Source: Bacteroidales bacterium
GTDB taxonomy: Bacteria > Bacteroidota > Bacteroidia > Bacteroidales > UBA10428
Length of the DNA: 64,000 bases
Reading direction: 5' to 3'
Assembly: GCA_016928305.1 (NCBI GenBank)
Contig: JAFGKY010000165.1
Coordinates: forward strand, 51,623 to 115,622
Each line of letters starts with the position of its first letter. Position 1 is the stretch's first letter. The translations under genes and the position numbers were made by a program. Of this stretch, positions 54,479 to 63,931 are shown piece after piece. The notes beneath the pieces are model-generated. The model saw only the letters and a program-made list of their open reading frames with translations. It did no database searches and was not told the DNA's origin.

Positions 54479-56329
54479 TTATTTAGTAACCGTGCTATAT
54501 CCCGGATTCTGAAATTTTTCTCTCTCCGGGTCATTGATGGCGTCAATCTGGGCCTGGGGTATAGGTCGAAGGTTGTATTTACCTGTGGACTCACCTATAA
54601 GACCAGTAACATCAGGATTATGTGCGAGCGCCCGTTCATACAGTTTTCCTCTCACAGCCAGATCAGACCATCTTACCCATTCACCGGCCATTTCGCGTGA
54701 ACGTTCATCAAGAATGAAGTCGAGGTTGATATCAGCCTCTGTTACGGCAATATTTGCGTAACGCGCATCAACAGCAGCCTGATTCAGTCCTGGTTTATAA
54801 GCTGCACGCCTTTTCAAGACATTAATCAGGTCGGCAGCTTCAGCATTGCGCCCCAATATCATGGCTGCCTCAGCGGCCAACAAGTATGTTTCAGCCAATC
54901 TGCAAACCGGGTAAGGCCTTCCGGAGGCATCATTAAAAGTAACCCTGAGTGAATCAATAAATTTTATCAGGGCAGGGTGCATCATAAAATCCCTGTTCTG
55001 GTTGGTATACCAGTCATCCGGACCCAGCACCCTGTACCGAACGTTGAGTGCATTAATTGCATCAGCTTCTTCTTGTGTATCAGGCATATACCATGCCGTA
55101 TCACCAATTTCAAATCCATTTTCCTGTAAAAGTATAACAAAGTCATCGTACGCCTGTGTACCGGGTTCATTTACACTTGCCGTCCTATAAAGGGTGCGAA
55201 AAGTGCCATGATACCTGCTGTCGTTGACTTTGTCAGCAAAACAAGTCATGGTTAACCATTTGGTAGGGGCTATTTTTCTTAACGGACGCTGGTATGGCAA
55301 AGGCCTGCCGTCAATTAAAGACAATCCTCCAATAGCCTGTTGATAATTGGGAGTGAAGTTATTATTGGCCTGGCATTCGTACCCTCCTATCCCGGTTGGA
55401 TCAAGATACATGTTATTCACGTTATTTCCCGAAATGCGTTCCACAGCATATAAAATTTCCGTGTTGTAGTCATTACCCTGCTTGAATACATCGGCAAAAT
55501 TCTGGAGTAGCTCCACACCATAGGTTCCCAGGTTATTTATTAGTTGCATCGCAGCCACATAAGCACTGTCAACATCACCTGCCTGAGCAGCAAGGGTATA
55601 ATGACGGAAAATATAGACTTTTGCCAACATATGAAGGGCTGCCGCTTGTGTAAGCTTATAATTATCAGGTTCTTTCATTGTCGGCAGGTGTTCACCCGCA
55701 AAGGTCAGATCATCGATCATTGCCTGGTAATTCTTCACCAGAAGCTCATCAGTTGGCAGCCTGTTAAAACCAAAGAAAGGAGTTGTATTCAGTCTCAGGT
55801 CCCCGCTTCCAAGGTCCAAAGGCGCTGCTCCATATTGTGTAACGAGGTTAAAATAAAAAAGAGCTCTTAAAAAATGGGCTTCTCCCAGAATAGTGTTTAG
55901 TTGTTGTTCCGTTAGCCCGCTTGCATTCGGAGCCAATTCAATGATCCCGTTGCACAGATTTATCGCAGGATAGGAATTATTCCATATTTGCGAGATTGCC
56001 CCGTTACCTGATGTTAATGTATAACTGCCGCATTCTTTATGCTGCAGGTTATCTCCGCTTGAATTGTTATAAGGTTGCTCTCCGAAGGTCCATTCATCCG
56101 TTCCCTCATGGAAAAGAGCCAGTGCTCCGTTCGGGGCATAAATATACCTTTGATAGGCATAAGCAGCATTAACAGCATCCTGTATCCCCTGTGGCGTTTC
56201 AAAATAGGCTGTAGTAAAAACCGTTCTGGGACTTTCTTCCAGGTATTCCTCGCAACTTTGCGAAAACAGGAAAAATACAACGGCCACAATCCATACAGCT
56301 GGTATTTTATATATTGTTCTCATTTTCAT
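54479..56329 (-). CDS. SusD/RagB-family surface glycan-binding lipoprotein
   Basis: Second SusD of the window, 616 residues, with signal and lipobox SQSC (C26). RagB/SusD features include the N-terminal YLEESPRTVF, the TPR segment EAHFLRALFYFNLVTQYG, and the C-terminal WVRWSDLAVRGKLYERA...LRPIPQAQIDAI...NPGY. It is slightly longer than the first SusD and clearly divergent. It lies 5 bp after SusC and 6 bp before the SGBP, so the three are tightly co-expressed. The partner enzymes (GH115, GH10) point to glucuronoxylan oligosaccharides. Confidence 0.95.
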   Translation of the reverse strand: MKMRTIYKIPAVWIVAVVFFLFSQSCEEYLEESPRTVFTTAYFETPQGIQDAVNAAYAYQRYIYAPNGALALFHEGTDEWTFGEQPYNNSSGDNLQHKECGSYTLTSGNGAISQIWNNSYPAINLCNGIIELAPNASGLTEQQLNTILGEAHFLRALFYFNLVTQYGAAPLDLGSGDLRLNTTPFFGFNRLPTDELLVKNYQAMIDDLTFAGEHLPTMKEPDNYKLTQAAALHMLAKVYIFRHYTLAAQAGDVDSAYVAAMQLINNLGTYGVELLQNFADVFKQGNDYNTEILYAVERISGNNVNNMYLDPTGIGGYECQANNNFTPNYQQAIGGLSLIDGRPLPYQRPLRKIAPTKWLTMTCFADKVNDSRYHGTFRTLYRTASVNEPGTQAYDDFVILLQENGFEIGDTAWYMPDTQEEADAINALNVRYRVLGPDDWYTNQNRDFMMHPALIKFIDSLRVTFNDASGRPYPVCRLAETYLLAAEAAMILGRNAEAADLINVLKRRAAYKPGLNQAAVDARYANIAVTEADINLDFILDERSREMAGEWVRWSDLAVRGKLYERALAHNPDVTGLIGESTGKYNLRPIPQAQIDAINDPEREKFQNPGYSTVTK

Positions 56330-56334
56330 CTTTT

Positions 56335-59300
56335 TTAGAAGGTTATATTTAAGCCAAACATATAGGAACGTGTCGGGGGCGTACTGCCTCCTATTACCAA
56401 AGCAGGATTATTCCCTGAGTTACGCAGGTTATCAGCCTGTCCGACAGCGCCGATAGTACCGGTTCCGGTAGGTTCGGGATCAACACCATTCCATTTGGTT
56501 ACATAGGGTGCATATATCAGGAAAGGATTTTGAGTGGTAAAATAGAACCTTAAGACATCAATCTTCACAAAATCAAGAAGCTTCTTGGGAATTGAATATC
56601 CGAGACTAATACTTCTCATTTTCACAAATGAGGCATCATAATAACCAAGAGTCTGCCATGCAGCGGATGCATTTGGAGGATTGATGGAATAGTTATTTGC
56701 AGCCTGAGGCAAGGTGAACCAATCTGTCTCATTCTCAGGTGTCCAGTAATCCACTTTCAGGCCATTTCTTCTTCCGTCCATAATTGTATAATAGCCCCTT
56801 GTAGGCTGGTGGAGATAACTGACAAGCGTACCACCAAAGCGGGCGTATATAACAAATGAAAGATCGATTCCTTTATAAACGAACCGGTTGGTTATACCAC
56901 CCTGCCATTTCGCTTCCCCACTGCCGATAACCTTCCTGTCAAGATCTGATGTTATATCACCATCATTATTCTGGTCTTTTATTTTTAATTGACCGGGCAG
57001 CTGACCAAAACTGGCAGCTTCTTCCGCTTCCTCCGTTTGCCAGATTCCCAGTTTTTCGTAATCATAAATAGCATTAAACGGATGTCCGACGTGAAGCTGA
57101 CCCTGAACATCCCTTTCAATATCGCGGTATAATTTCAGAATCTTATTTCTGTTTAAAAATATATTAAGATCCAGGCTCCAGGTAAAATTACTCAACTGAA
57201 CCGGAATCGCGGACACTGTAAATTCAAATCCTTTATTCTCCATTTCACCCACATTTGACAGGAATGCACCTGTGATTCCCGATGAAATAGGCAGGGTAAC
57301 ATTATACAAAATATTATAGGTCTTTGCATAATAAACCTCAAAAGTACCGCTTATCCGATTGGCCAGGAAACCAAAGTCCAATCCTGAGTTAATCGTACGA
57401 GTGTATTCCCAGTCTAAGGTTTTATCGGGTATTTTATTTATGTAATAACCCGATACAAGCTGGTCCACCCCGTAATTATACCTTATGGGAATAGGAGAAG
57501 TACCTGAGTAAACATAATTGGTTACTCCTCCAAGCGTGGAATAAGGATCGACGGATTGGTTTGATGTTTCTCCCCATCCGGCCCGTAATTTCAACGTTGA
57601 CAGTATATTCTGATTTTTCATGAACGCTTCGTTATGGATATTCCAACCCATGGATACAGCCGGATAATAATGCCATTTCTCGGCAAGACGTGATGATCCG
57701 TCAGCTCTTCCCGTGAGGGTAAGCAGGTACCTTTCTTTGAAACTATAATTAATACGCAGCATAAAAGAAAGAAGTGACCAAGAAGCTTCATTGCCACTTA
57801 ATGTCAGCGTTCCTTCGGGATCGGATTGATTGATATCATAGAACTGAATAAAATCAGCAGTAATTCCTTCTTTACCAACCACGGTATTATGAACATGATC
57901 TTCCTGCATGCTGAAAAGACCTGTCATATTTAGGTTGTGCATTTCAGCGAAGGTATTTTGATAGCTAAGAATATTCTCAAATGTATAGCCCCAACCGTCA
58001 CCATTGTTCACCCTTGCCCGTGCACTTTGATCGCGGGTACGGAAATAGCTGTCCCTGCCCTGGAACTGGTCAAATTCCTGCTGGCGATAGTCGAGACCAA
58101 GGTTCAATCTGTATTTCAAACCTTTAACTATGTCCACTTCAGCATAAAGTGTATTAAATGTGCGAAGCCGTCGTGTTCTGTCAACCCAATCATTATTATT
58201 TTCTTTCAACATCAAAGGATTATACTGGTTCTCACGGTCTTCAGAATTGCCTCCGGGCCTGATAAGAATATTACCAAGCGTGTCATAAGGAGGCATCAAA
58301 GGACTAAGTGTTAATATGGGAAACATAATACTGCCACCAAAGGGTGAATTTGAGAAACCTGAGGTATTCGGTTGCTGATTTATAAATTGCGTGCCGTTAC
58401 TGACATTCACACTGTTCAAGGTATTCAGTCCGATTTTAACTCTTTTTCCCAATTTGGTTTCCACGTTAGCTCTAAGGGCATACCGTGCAAAATCCTGTCC
58501 GGGAAGAATGGTCGTTTCTTTGTAATAGCCTCCGCCGACAGAGAACTGGACATTCTCAGTACCTCCGGTGATCAAAAGGTTATTATCCGTTACATATCCA
58601 TCCTCATACATAAGATTCTGCCAGTTTGTTGACCTTCCCATTTCCATCGATTCAAGCTCCAGGGGCATATAACCCCATGAACCTGTTCCTGCATCTCGCA
58701 TAGCAGCATATTCTTCAGCATCAAACATCTTGTATTTTCTTGCAACCTGGGTTATACCTAAATATCCATTGTACGACAAAGTTGTACCTGCAGTCGAGCC
58801 ACGTTTTGTGGTAATAAGGATCACCCCGTTAGCACCCCTGGATCCGTAAATTGCAGTAGCCGAAGCATCCTTCAGCACTTCAACTGAGGAAATTGCATTC
58901 TGGTCAATGTCATTCAAACTCCCCCCTTCATACGGAATACCATCCAATATAATTAAAGGATCATTAACACCGGTTATTGAGCGGTCTCCACGAACCCTTA
59001 TCCGGGCGCTTGAACCCGGAGCAGTGCCAATTTTCTGAACTTCCAGTCCCGCTGCTTTACCCTGCAACGCCTGCTGCAAATTAGCTGCCGGTACCTCTCG
59101 CAAGGCTTTCTCGTTTACCGATACAATAGCACCGGTAACATCACTTTTTTTCATGGTTCCATAACCAACAACAACAACTTCGTCTAGCTTTTCAATACTT
59201 TCAATCAGTGTAATGTCAATGATGACCTGGTTTCCTACAGTCACTTCCTCAGTCATGTAACCTACATAAGAAAAAACCAACACTGCATCAACCGTAGTGA

Positions 59301-59559
59301 GCGCTATCGAATAGGCGCCTTCAATATCCGTAACCGTTCCGTTGGCTGTACCTTTTTCAACAACATTCACTCCAGGTAATCCCTGACCGTCTGCATCAAT
59401 CACTTTTCCTTTAATACGATCCTGTTGTGGTGAGCCTGTTGCCATGGTATGGTTAACCATTGTAACCATGCACAATAAAAAGCACAGTTTCCTTAATAAC
59501 AGTAGAATTTTTAATCTCCCTCCCGGATGAGAGTCAATCGAGTTAAGGTTAATTTTCAT
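56335..59559 (-). CDS. SusC-family TonB-dependent transporter without STN domain
   Basis: Outer-membrane importer of 1074 residues. Order: signal region (about 1-42), carboxypeptidase-D-like domain (about 48-130, IKGKVIDADGQGLPGVNVVEKGT), SusC signature EVVVVGYGTMKKSDVTGA, plug with YGSRGANGVILITTKRG, beta-barrel to the C-terminus, which ends in Phe (GLNITF). Unlike the SusC at 1860 it has no STN domain, so control by FecR is not expected; the LacI-type sites upstream are the likelier control. It is the first gene of a SusC-SusD-SGBP-Big2 operon. The start at 59559 (MKINLNS) is the only convenient one before the signal. Confidence 0.95.
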   Translation of the reverse strand: MKINLNSIDSHPGGRLKILLLLRKLCFLLCMVTMVNHTMATGSPQQDRIKGKVIDADGQGLPGVNVVEKGTANGTVTDIEGAYSIALTTVDAVLVFSYVGYMTEEVTVGNQVIIDITLIESIEKLDEVVVVGYGTMKKSDVTGAIVSVNEKALREVPAANLQQALQGKAAGLEVQKIGTAPGSSARIRVRGDRSITGVNDPLIILDGIPYEGGSLNDIDQNAISSVEVLKDASATAIYGSRGANGVILITTKRGSTAGTTLSYNGYLGITQVARKYKMFDAEEYAAMRDAGTGSWGYMPLELESMEMGRSTNWQNLMYEDGYVTDNNLLITGGTENVQFSVGGGYYKETTILPGQDFARYALRANVETKLGKRVKIGLNTLNSVNVSNGTQFINQQPNTSGFSNSPFGGSIMFPILTLSPLMPPYDTLGNILIRPGGNSEDRENQYNPLMLKENNNDWVDRTRRLRTFNTLYAEVDIVKGLKYRLNLGLDYRQQEFDQFQGRDSYFRTRDQSARARVNNGDGWGYTFENILSYQNTFAEMHNLNMTGLFSMQEDHVHNTVVGKEGITADFIQFYDINQSDPEGTLTLSGNEASWSLLSFMLRINYSFKERYLLTLTGRADGSSRLAEKWHYYPAVSMGWNIHNEAFMKNQNILSTLKLRAGWGETSNQSVDPYSTLGGVTNYVYSGTSPIPIRYNYGVDQLVSGYYINKIPDKTLDWEYTRTINSGLDFGFLANRISGTFEVYYAKTYNILYNVTLPISSGITGAFLSNVGEMENKGFEFTVSAIPVQLSNFTWSLDLNIFLNRNKILKLYRDIERDVQGQLHVGHPFNAIYDYEKLGIWQTEEAEEAASFGQLPGQLKIKDQNNDGDITSDLDRKVIGSGEAKWQGGITNRFVYKGIDLSFVIYARFGGTLVSYLHQPTRGYYTIMDGRRNGLKVDYWTPENETDWFTLPQAANNYSINPPNASAAWQTLGYYDASFVKMRSISLGYSIPKKLLDFVKIDVLRFYFTTQNPFLIYAPYVTKWNGVDPEPTGTGTIGAVGQADNLRNSGNNPALVIGGSTPPTRSYMFGLNITF

Positions 59560-59713
59560 AGTTTAATGTTTTTTTGGTTAAACATTTCTGTCATCTAGGG
59601 TTCTCAATGTATTGCACCGGTGGTAATATTTTTGAACACCGGCTGTTTTGTTTTCAGTATATCTTCAGACGCACTTCATAAGCAAAATGTATCAGTTTAT
59701 AACTAAAATAAAA

Positions 59714-59727
59714 TGTAATCGATTGCA
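59714..59727. promoter_or_regulatory. LacI-family-type operator 1
   Basis: TGTAATCGATTGCA: an inverted repeat with central CG, typical of LacI/GalR-family operators. It lies just upstream of a -7-like element for the minus-strand SusC operon, where a bound repressor would block the promoter. Confidence 0.75.
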
Positions 59728-59758
59728 TTATCAGTTAAAAGTTTTAAATGGTTTAGTT

Positions 59759-59772
59759 CGCAATCGATTGCA
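59759..59772. promoter_or_regulatory. LacI-family-type operator 2
   Basis: CGCAATCGATTGCA: matches the perfect palindrome TGCAATCGATTGCA except at the first base. Its centre is 45 bp from operator 1. Confidence 0.7.
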
Positions 59773-59804
59773 TATAAATACAAAAAAATATATTTTTATA
59801 TCAA

Positions 59805-59818
59805 TGTAATCGATTACA
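59805..59818. promoter_or_regulatory. LacI-family-type operator 3
   Basis: TGTAATCGATTACA: perfect 14-bp palindrome, centre 46 bp from operator 2. Confidence 0.75.
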
Positions 59819-59855
59819 CAATTCGTCAAAAAAAATACGCTTTCAAATGAAAAGT

Positions 59856-59869
59856 TGCAATCGATTGCA
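59856..59869. promoter_or_regulatory. LacI-family-type operator 4
   Basis: TGCAATCGATTGCA: perfect 14-bp palindrome, centre 51 bp from operator 3 and nearest to the GH115 gene. Confidence 0.75.
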
Positions 59870-60038
59870 TAATTAATTAAAAAAAATTAAAGAATCAAAT
59901 ATTTCATCTTAATATTGATATTTTTTTTGAATTTATTTCCTCAATATCATTCACAGGAATAATTCATAAATAGCATAAATATTAAACCGCCAAACATTCA
60001 CATAACGTAATTAACAATATAGCATAATACAATTTGTC

Positions 60039-62957
60039 ATGGATTTAATAATATTGAAAACAGGTCAAATGAAGGTAATGCTTGCAACTATTTTACTGGC
60101 CTGCTCAACTGAATTATACAGCATAAGTTTTCTTTCTTTTGTTGATACGGTTTATGCCCCCGGATATTTTTTGCTGGCTGGTCCTGAGAATACCGTGCCG
60201 TTGTATATAAGCAACAAAGATTATCCCGGTGTTATACGATCGCTGAAGGATATCAAAGTGGACATCGGCAGGATCACCGGTACTGAACCATCACTTATTA
60301 CTGAAAGTATTCCGGAAGGTGAAATTCTTATTGCCGGAACAATCGGAAAAAATCCGGTTATCGATGAACTAATCAAGAACGGTAAATTAGATGCTTCAGG
60401 ACTTTCAGGAAAATGGGAATCATTCATCATCCAGGTGGTTGAAGAACCGTTACACGGAGTTGATCGAGCGCTGGTCGTTGCCGGAAGCGATAAACGCGGT
60501 ACCATATATGGAATATATTCCATTTCAGAACAGATAGGAGTTTCACCCTGGTACTGGTGGGCCGACGTTCCGGTTAGAAGATGTACCCGCCTGTATGTTA
60601 AACCCGGAATGCACACGATGGAGGAACCGGCCGTCAAATACCGCGGCATATTTATCAATGATGAAGCACCTGCACTTTCGTGTTGGGCACACGAGAAATT
60701 CGGTGGCTTTAACCATTTGTTTTATGAAAAGGTTTTTGAATTAATCCTTCGGCTTAAAGGCAATTTTCTCTGGCCAGCCATGTGGGGAAATGCCTTTTAT
60801 GACGATGATACCCTTAATGCCAGGCTGGCAGATGAATACGGAATTGTTATCGGCACATCCCACCACGAGCCTATGGTGCGGGCCCATGATGAGTGGAGGC
60901 GATACGGTTCGGGTGCATGGAATTATGAAGCCAATGAAACCCGGTTAAGGGATTTCTGGGAAAAGGGAATTCGCCGTACCGGAACAAAAGAAAGCATTAT
61001 CACCCTTGGAATGAGGGGAGACGGTGATCTACCCATGACAGAAGAAAGCAATATTGCCCTGTTGGAAAAAATCATACGGGATCAGCGTGAAATACTGACG
61101 GAAGTTACAGGCAAAAAACCTGAAGATATCCCACAGGTATGGGCTTTGTATAAGGAGGTCCAGGATTACTATGATAAAGGTATGCGGGTGCCCGATGATG
61201 TCACCTTATTATTGTGTGATGATAACTGGGGGAATGTACGAAGACTGCCTCCAACCAATGAAAAAGAAAGAAAAGGTGGATACGGGATGTATTACCATTT
61301 TGATTTTGTAGGAGGTCCAAGAAATTATAAATGGCTGAATACAAATCTCATTCCCAGGGTATGGGAACAGATGCACCTTGCATATCGGTATGGTGTTGAC
61401 AAGATCTGGATCGTTAATGTTGGTGATATTAAGCCCATGGAACTCCCGATCTCTTTTTTTCTTGATTATGCATGGAATCCTGACCACTGGCAGGCCGAAA
61501 GGATCAATGAGTATTATCGACTATGGGCTGAACAGCAATTCGGCAGCAGTTATGCCACAGAAATATCGGATATTCTTGCGAAGTATACAAAATATAATAG
61601 TCGACGTAAGCCTGAGTTGCTGTCCCCGGAAACCTACAGCCTCATTCATTACCACGAGGCTGAAACGATTGTTGCTGAATACAACGAACTTTCCGGCAAA
61701 GCCCAGCGAATATATGATTTGTTACCTGCTGAATTCAGGGATGCCTATTACCAGCTTGTCTTATTTCCTGTTATGGCCTGTGCCAATTTGAATGATCTTT
61801 ATGTAACCGCAGGCAAAAATCAATTGTTTGCCATGCAGGGACGTGCATCAACCAATGTTATGGCTGAAAAGGCAAGGGAACTATTCCTCAATGATTCAAT
61901 CCTCATCGGCTACTATAACACCACCCTGGCTGGTGGCAAGTGGAATCATATGATGGACCAGACGCACATTGGTTATACCAGTTGGCAGCAGCCTGAGAAG
62001 AATGTGATGCCCGGGGTTCGTTTTATTGATTTGCCGGTTGCGGCTGATATGGGGATAGCCATTGAAGGCTCAGAAGCCTGGTGGCCGTATGAAAAATCTC
62101 AGGCAGTATTACCTCCGTTTTCGGTTTTTGAAAAAAACACGCATTACATTGAAGCTTTTAACCGGGGCAGGAATGCCTTTAAATATTTGATTGCATCACC
62201 GGTTAACTGGATGAAAATCGTACCTGCATCAGGGACGGTGCGAACAGCACAACGCATATGGATAAGTATGGACTGGGAGCAGGTTCCTGAGGGACATCAT
62301 ACCATACCCATTACGATTACCGGCAATGATTCGGTTGCTGTAATGGTACTTGCCAATATCAGCAAACCCTCTCATCCAAAGGAGCACGAGGTCAGCGGTT
62401 TTGTTGAGAGCGCAGGATATGTATCCATGGAAGCAGAGCACTTTACACGGGCTGTTAATACATCCCGCATTCATTGGCAGCTAATACCTGATATCGGGCG
62501 AACCCTCTCGGGCATGACACCTTTTTCTGTAACTGCTAACCGTCAGATCGCCGGAACAGATTCAAGTCCCCGTCTTGAATATGATGTTTATTTTGTCGAT
62601 ACAGGCAAAGCAGGAATACAGTTTTACTTCTCTCCTACCCTAAATTTTATGGGGGGTGATGGATTGTTTTTTGCTGTTTCAATGGATGATGAAGTGCCCA
62701 GGCTGGTTAATCTGCATGAGAATGAGACCATCCCTGACTGGAAATATCCCAATTATTGGAAGCAGGCTGTCAGTAATAATATTAAAATAAAAACAACGGA
62801 ACATTTGATCAGCAAACCGGGAATACACACCTTGAAGTTCTGGATGGTTGATCCGGGCATGGTATTACAGAAAATTGTCGTTGATATGGGTGGTGTAAAG
62901 CCTAGTTATCTGGGGCCACCGGAGAACAAATGCATTCCTCTTGAAAAAATTCAGTAA
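60039..62957 (+). CDS. GH115 xylan alpha-1,2-glucuronidase
   Basis: Exported enzyme that removes (4-O-methyl-)glucuronic acid from xylan backbones. Order: signal (the true start may be ATG 60069, MKVMLATILLACS), N-terminal domain (about 30-195), TIM barrel (about 200-510) with family-typical FINDEAPALSCW, GNFLWPAMWG, GTSHHEPM and LGMRGDGD, a helical bundle (about 510-670), and C-terminal beta-sandwich domains (about 680-965, YVSMEAEHFTR). The 972-residue length is normal for GH115. It leads the divergent unit facing the SusC operon across the LacI-type sites, with GH10 56 bp after it. Catalytic residues are not assigned here with certainty. Confidence 0.94.
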   Translation: MDLIILKTGQMKVMLATILLACSTELYSISFLSFVDTVYAPGYFLLAGPENTVPLYISNKDYPGVIRSLKDIKVDIGRITGTEPSLITESIPEGEILIAGTIGKNPVIDELIKNGKLDASGLSGKWESFIIQVVEEPLHGVDRALVVAGSDKRGTIYGIYSISEQIGVSPWYWWADVPVRRCTRLYVKPGMHTMEEPAVKYRGIFINDEAPALSCWAHEKFGGFNHLFYEKVFELILRLKGNFLWPAMWGNAFYDDDTLNARLADEYGIVIGTSHHEPMVRAHDEWRRYGSGAWNYEANETRLRDFWEKGIRRTGTKESIITLGMRGDGDLPMTEESNIALLEKIIRDQREILTEVTGKKPEDIPQVWALYKEVQDYYDKGMRVPDDVTLLLCDDNWGNVRRLPPTNEKERKGGYGMYYHFDFVGGPRNYKWLNTNLIPRVWEQMHLAYRYGVDKIWIVNVGDIKPMELPISFFLDYAWNPDHWQAERINEYYRLWAEQQFGSSYATEISDILAKYTKYNSRRKPELLSPETYSLIHYHEAETIVAEYNELSGKAQRIYDLLPAEFRDAYYQLVLFPVMACANLNDLYVTAGKNQLFAMQGRASTNVMAEKARELFLNDSILIGYYNTTLAGGKWNHMMDQTHIGYTSWQQPEKNVMPGVRFIDLPVAADMGIAIEGSEAWWPYEKSQAVLPPFSVFEKNTHYIEAFNRGRNAFKYLIASPVNWMKIVPASGTVRTAQRIWISMDWEQVPEGHHTIPITITGNDSVAVMVLANISKPSHPKEHEVSGFVESAGYVSMEAEHFTRAVNTSRIHWQLIPDIGRTLSGMTPFSVTANRQIAGTDSSPRLEYDVYFVDTGKAGIQFYFSPTLNFMGGDGLFFAVSMDDEVPRLVNLHENETIPDWKYPNYWKQAVSNNIKIKTTEHLISKPGIHTLKFWMVDPGMVLQKIVVDMGGVKPSYLGPPENKCIPLEKIQ

Positions 62958-63013
62958 TGTACAAGCAATAAGGATGAAATTTGGATTAACAATGTGAACT
63001 AACTTTTTTTGCT

Positions 63014-63931
63014 ATGAAAGAATGTAATCTGAAATTCGCTGGTAATTATTATATTATCCGCATTGTGAGCGTTATTGTTATGGTATGGTCAACCTGGTTT
63101 CCGGCAAGTGCTCAAATGGCAAAAGACAAATGCAGTTTTTTCGGAAATATAATTGCATCGAGCGTACCTTCTTCATTTGCAACCTATTGGAATCAGGTTA
63201 CACCGGAGAATTCCGGGAAATGGGGGTCGGTTGAGAAAACCCGGGACAATATGCAATGGAATGATCTTGACATAGCTTATAATTATGCAAAAAACAACGG
63301 TTTCCCTTTTAAACAGCACAATTTTGTGTGGGGTCAGCAGCAGCCTCAATGGATAACAACACTGACACAAAATGAGCAAAAGGAAGAGGTCGAGGAATGG
63401 ATAAGACTATACGGTGAAAAATATCCCGAGACAGCATTTATAGATGTTGTAAATGAACCATTGCATGCCCCGCCTTCCTATAAAGAGGCACTCGGTGGTA
63501 ATGGTACAACCGGTTGGGACTGGGTCGTTTGGACATTCGAAAAAGCCCGCTATTACTGTCCCAATGCCAAGCTTATTCTGAATGAATATGGCGTACTTAA
63601 CAGCAACTCTGCAACAGATAATTACATATATATTATCAATATATTGAAAGACAGAGGATTAATTGACGGCATTGGAGAACAAGGTCACGGTTTTGAATAT
63701 GCAGACACCAGTACATTGCATGCAAATCTGAATAAGCTTGCTGCAACAGGATTGCCTGTTTATTTGTCTGAATATGATGTAAACGTGGTCAATGATGAGG
63801 AACAGCTCGCCATCTGTCAGAAACAAATTCCTTTGTTTTGGACGCATCCTTCTGTGCAAGGAATCACCTTATGGGGTTACATTCAAGGTCAAATCTGGAA
63901 AACCAATGCATACCGGTTATATGTCAAATGA
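63014..63931 (+). CDS. GH10 endo-beta-1,4-xylanase, short at the C-terminus
   Basis: Secreted retaining endo-xylanase with signal peptide (about 1-33, ending PASAQ) and GH10 barrel: WNQVTPENSGKWGSVE, HNFVWGQQQP, acid/base E148 (VVNEPLH), nucleophile E253 (YLSEYDV), and GITLWGYIQGQIWKTNAY near the end. Most GH10 enzymes continue for about 20 residues (an ERPALxWL-like last helix); here the frame stops six codons after NAY. Neither other frame downstream shows that segment, so this is a real short end or an old truncation rather than a simple frameshift. No T9SS domain is present. It pairs with GH115 for glucuronoxylan breakdown. Activity is likely but stability is uncertain. Confidence 0.9.
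   Translation: MKECNLKFAGNYYIIRIVSVIVMVWSTWFPASAQMAKDKCSFFGNIIASSVPSSFATYWNQVTPENSGKWGSVEKTRDNMQWNDLDIAYNYAKNNGFPFKQHNFVWGQQQPQWITTLTQNEQKEEVEEWIRLYGEKYPETAFIDVVNEPLHAPPSYKEALGGNGTTGWDWVVWTFEKARYYCPNAKLILNEYGVLNSNSATDNYIYIINILKDRGLIDGIGEQGHGFEYADTSTLHANLNKLAATGLPVYLSEYDVNVVNDEEQLAICQKQIPLFWTHPSVQGITLWGYIQGQIWKTNAYRLYVK

Larger units (their letters stand above)
59560..60038. promoter_or_regulatory. Divergent control region between SusC operon and GH115-GH10 unit
   Basis: An A+T-rich 479-bp region without a gene. It contains four LacI-type palindromes (listed separately) within 59714-59869. Toward SusC, a minus-strand TACATTTTG (59683-59691) resembles a -7 element close to operator 1, and the leader has a CCGGTG/CACCGG stem (59617-59642). 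Toward GH115 no clear promoter is recognised in the very A+T-rich stretch. Confidence 0.75.
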
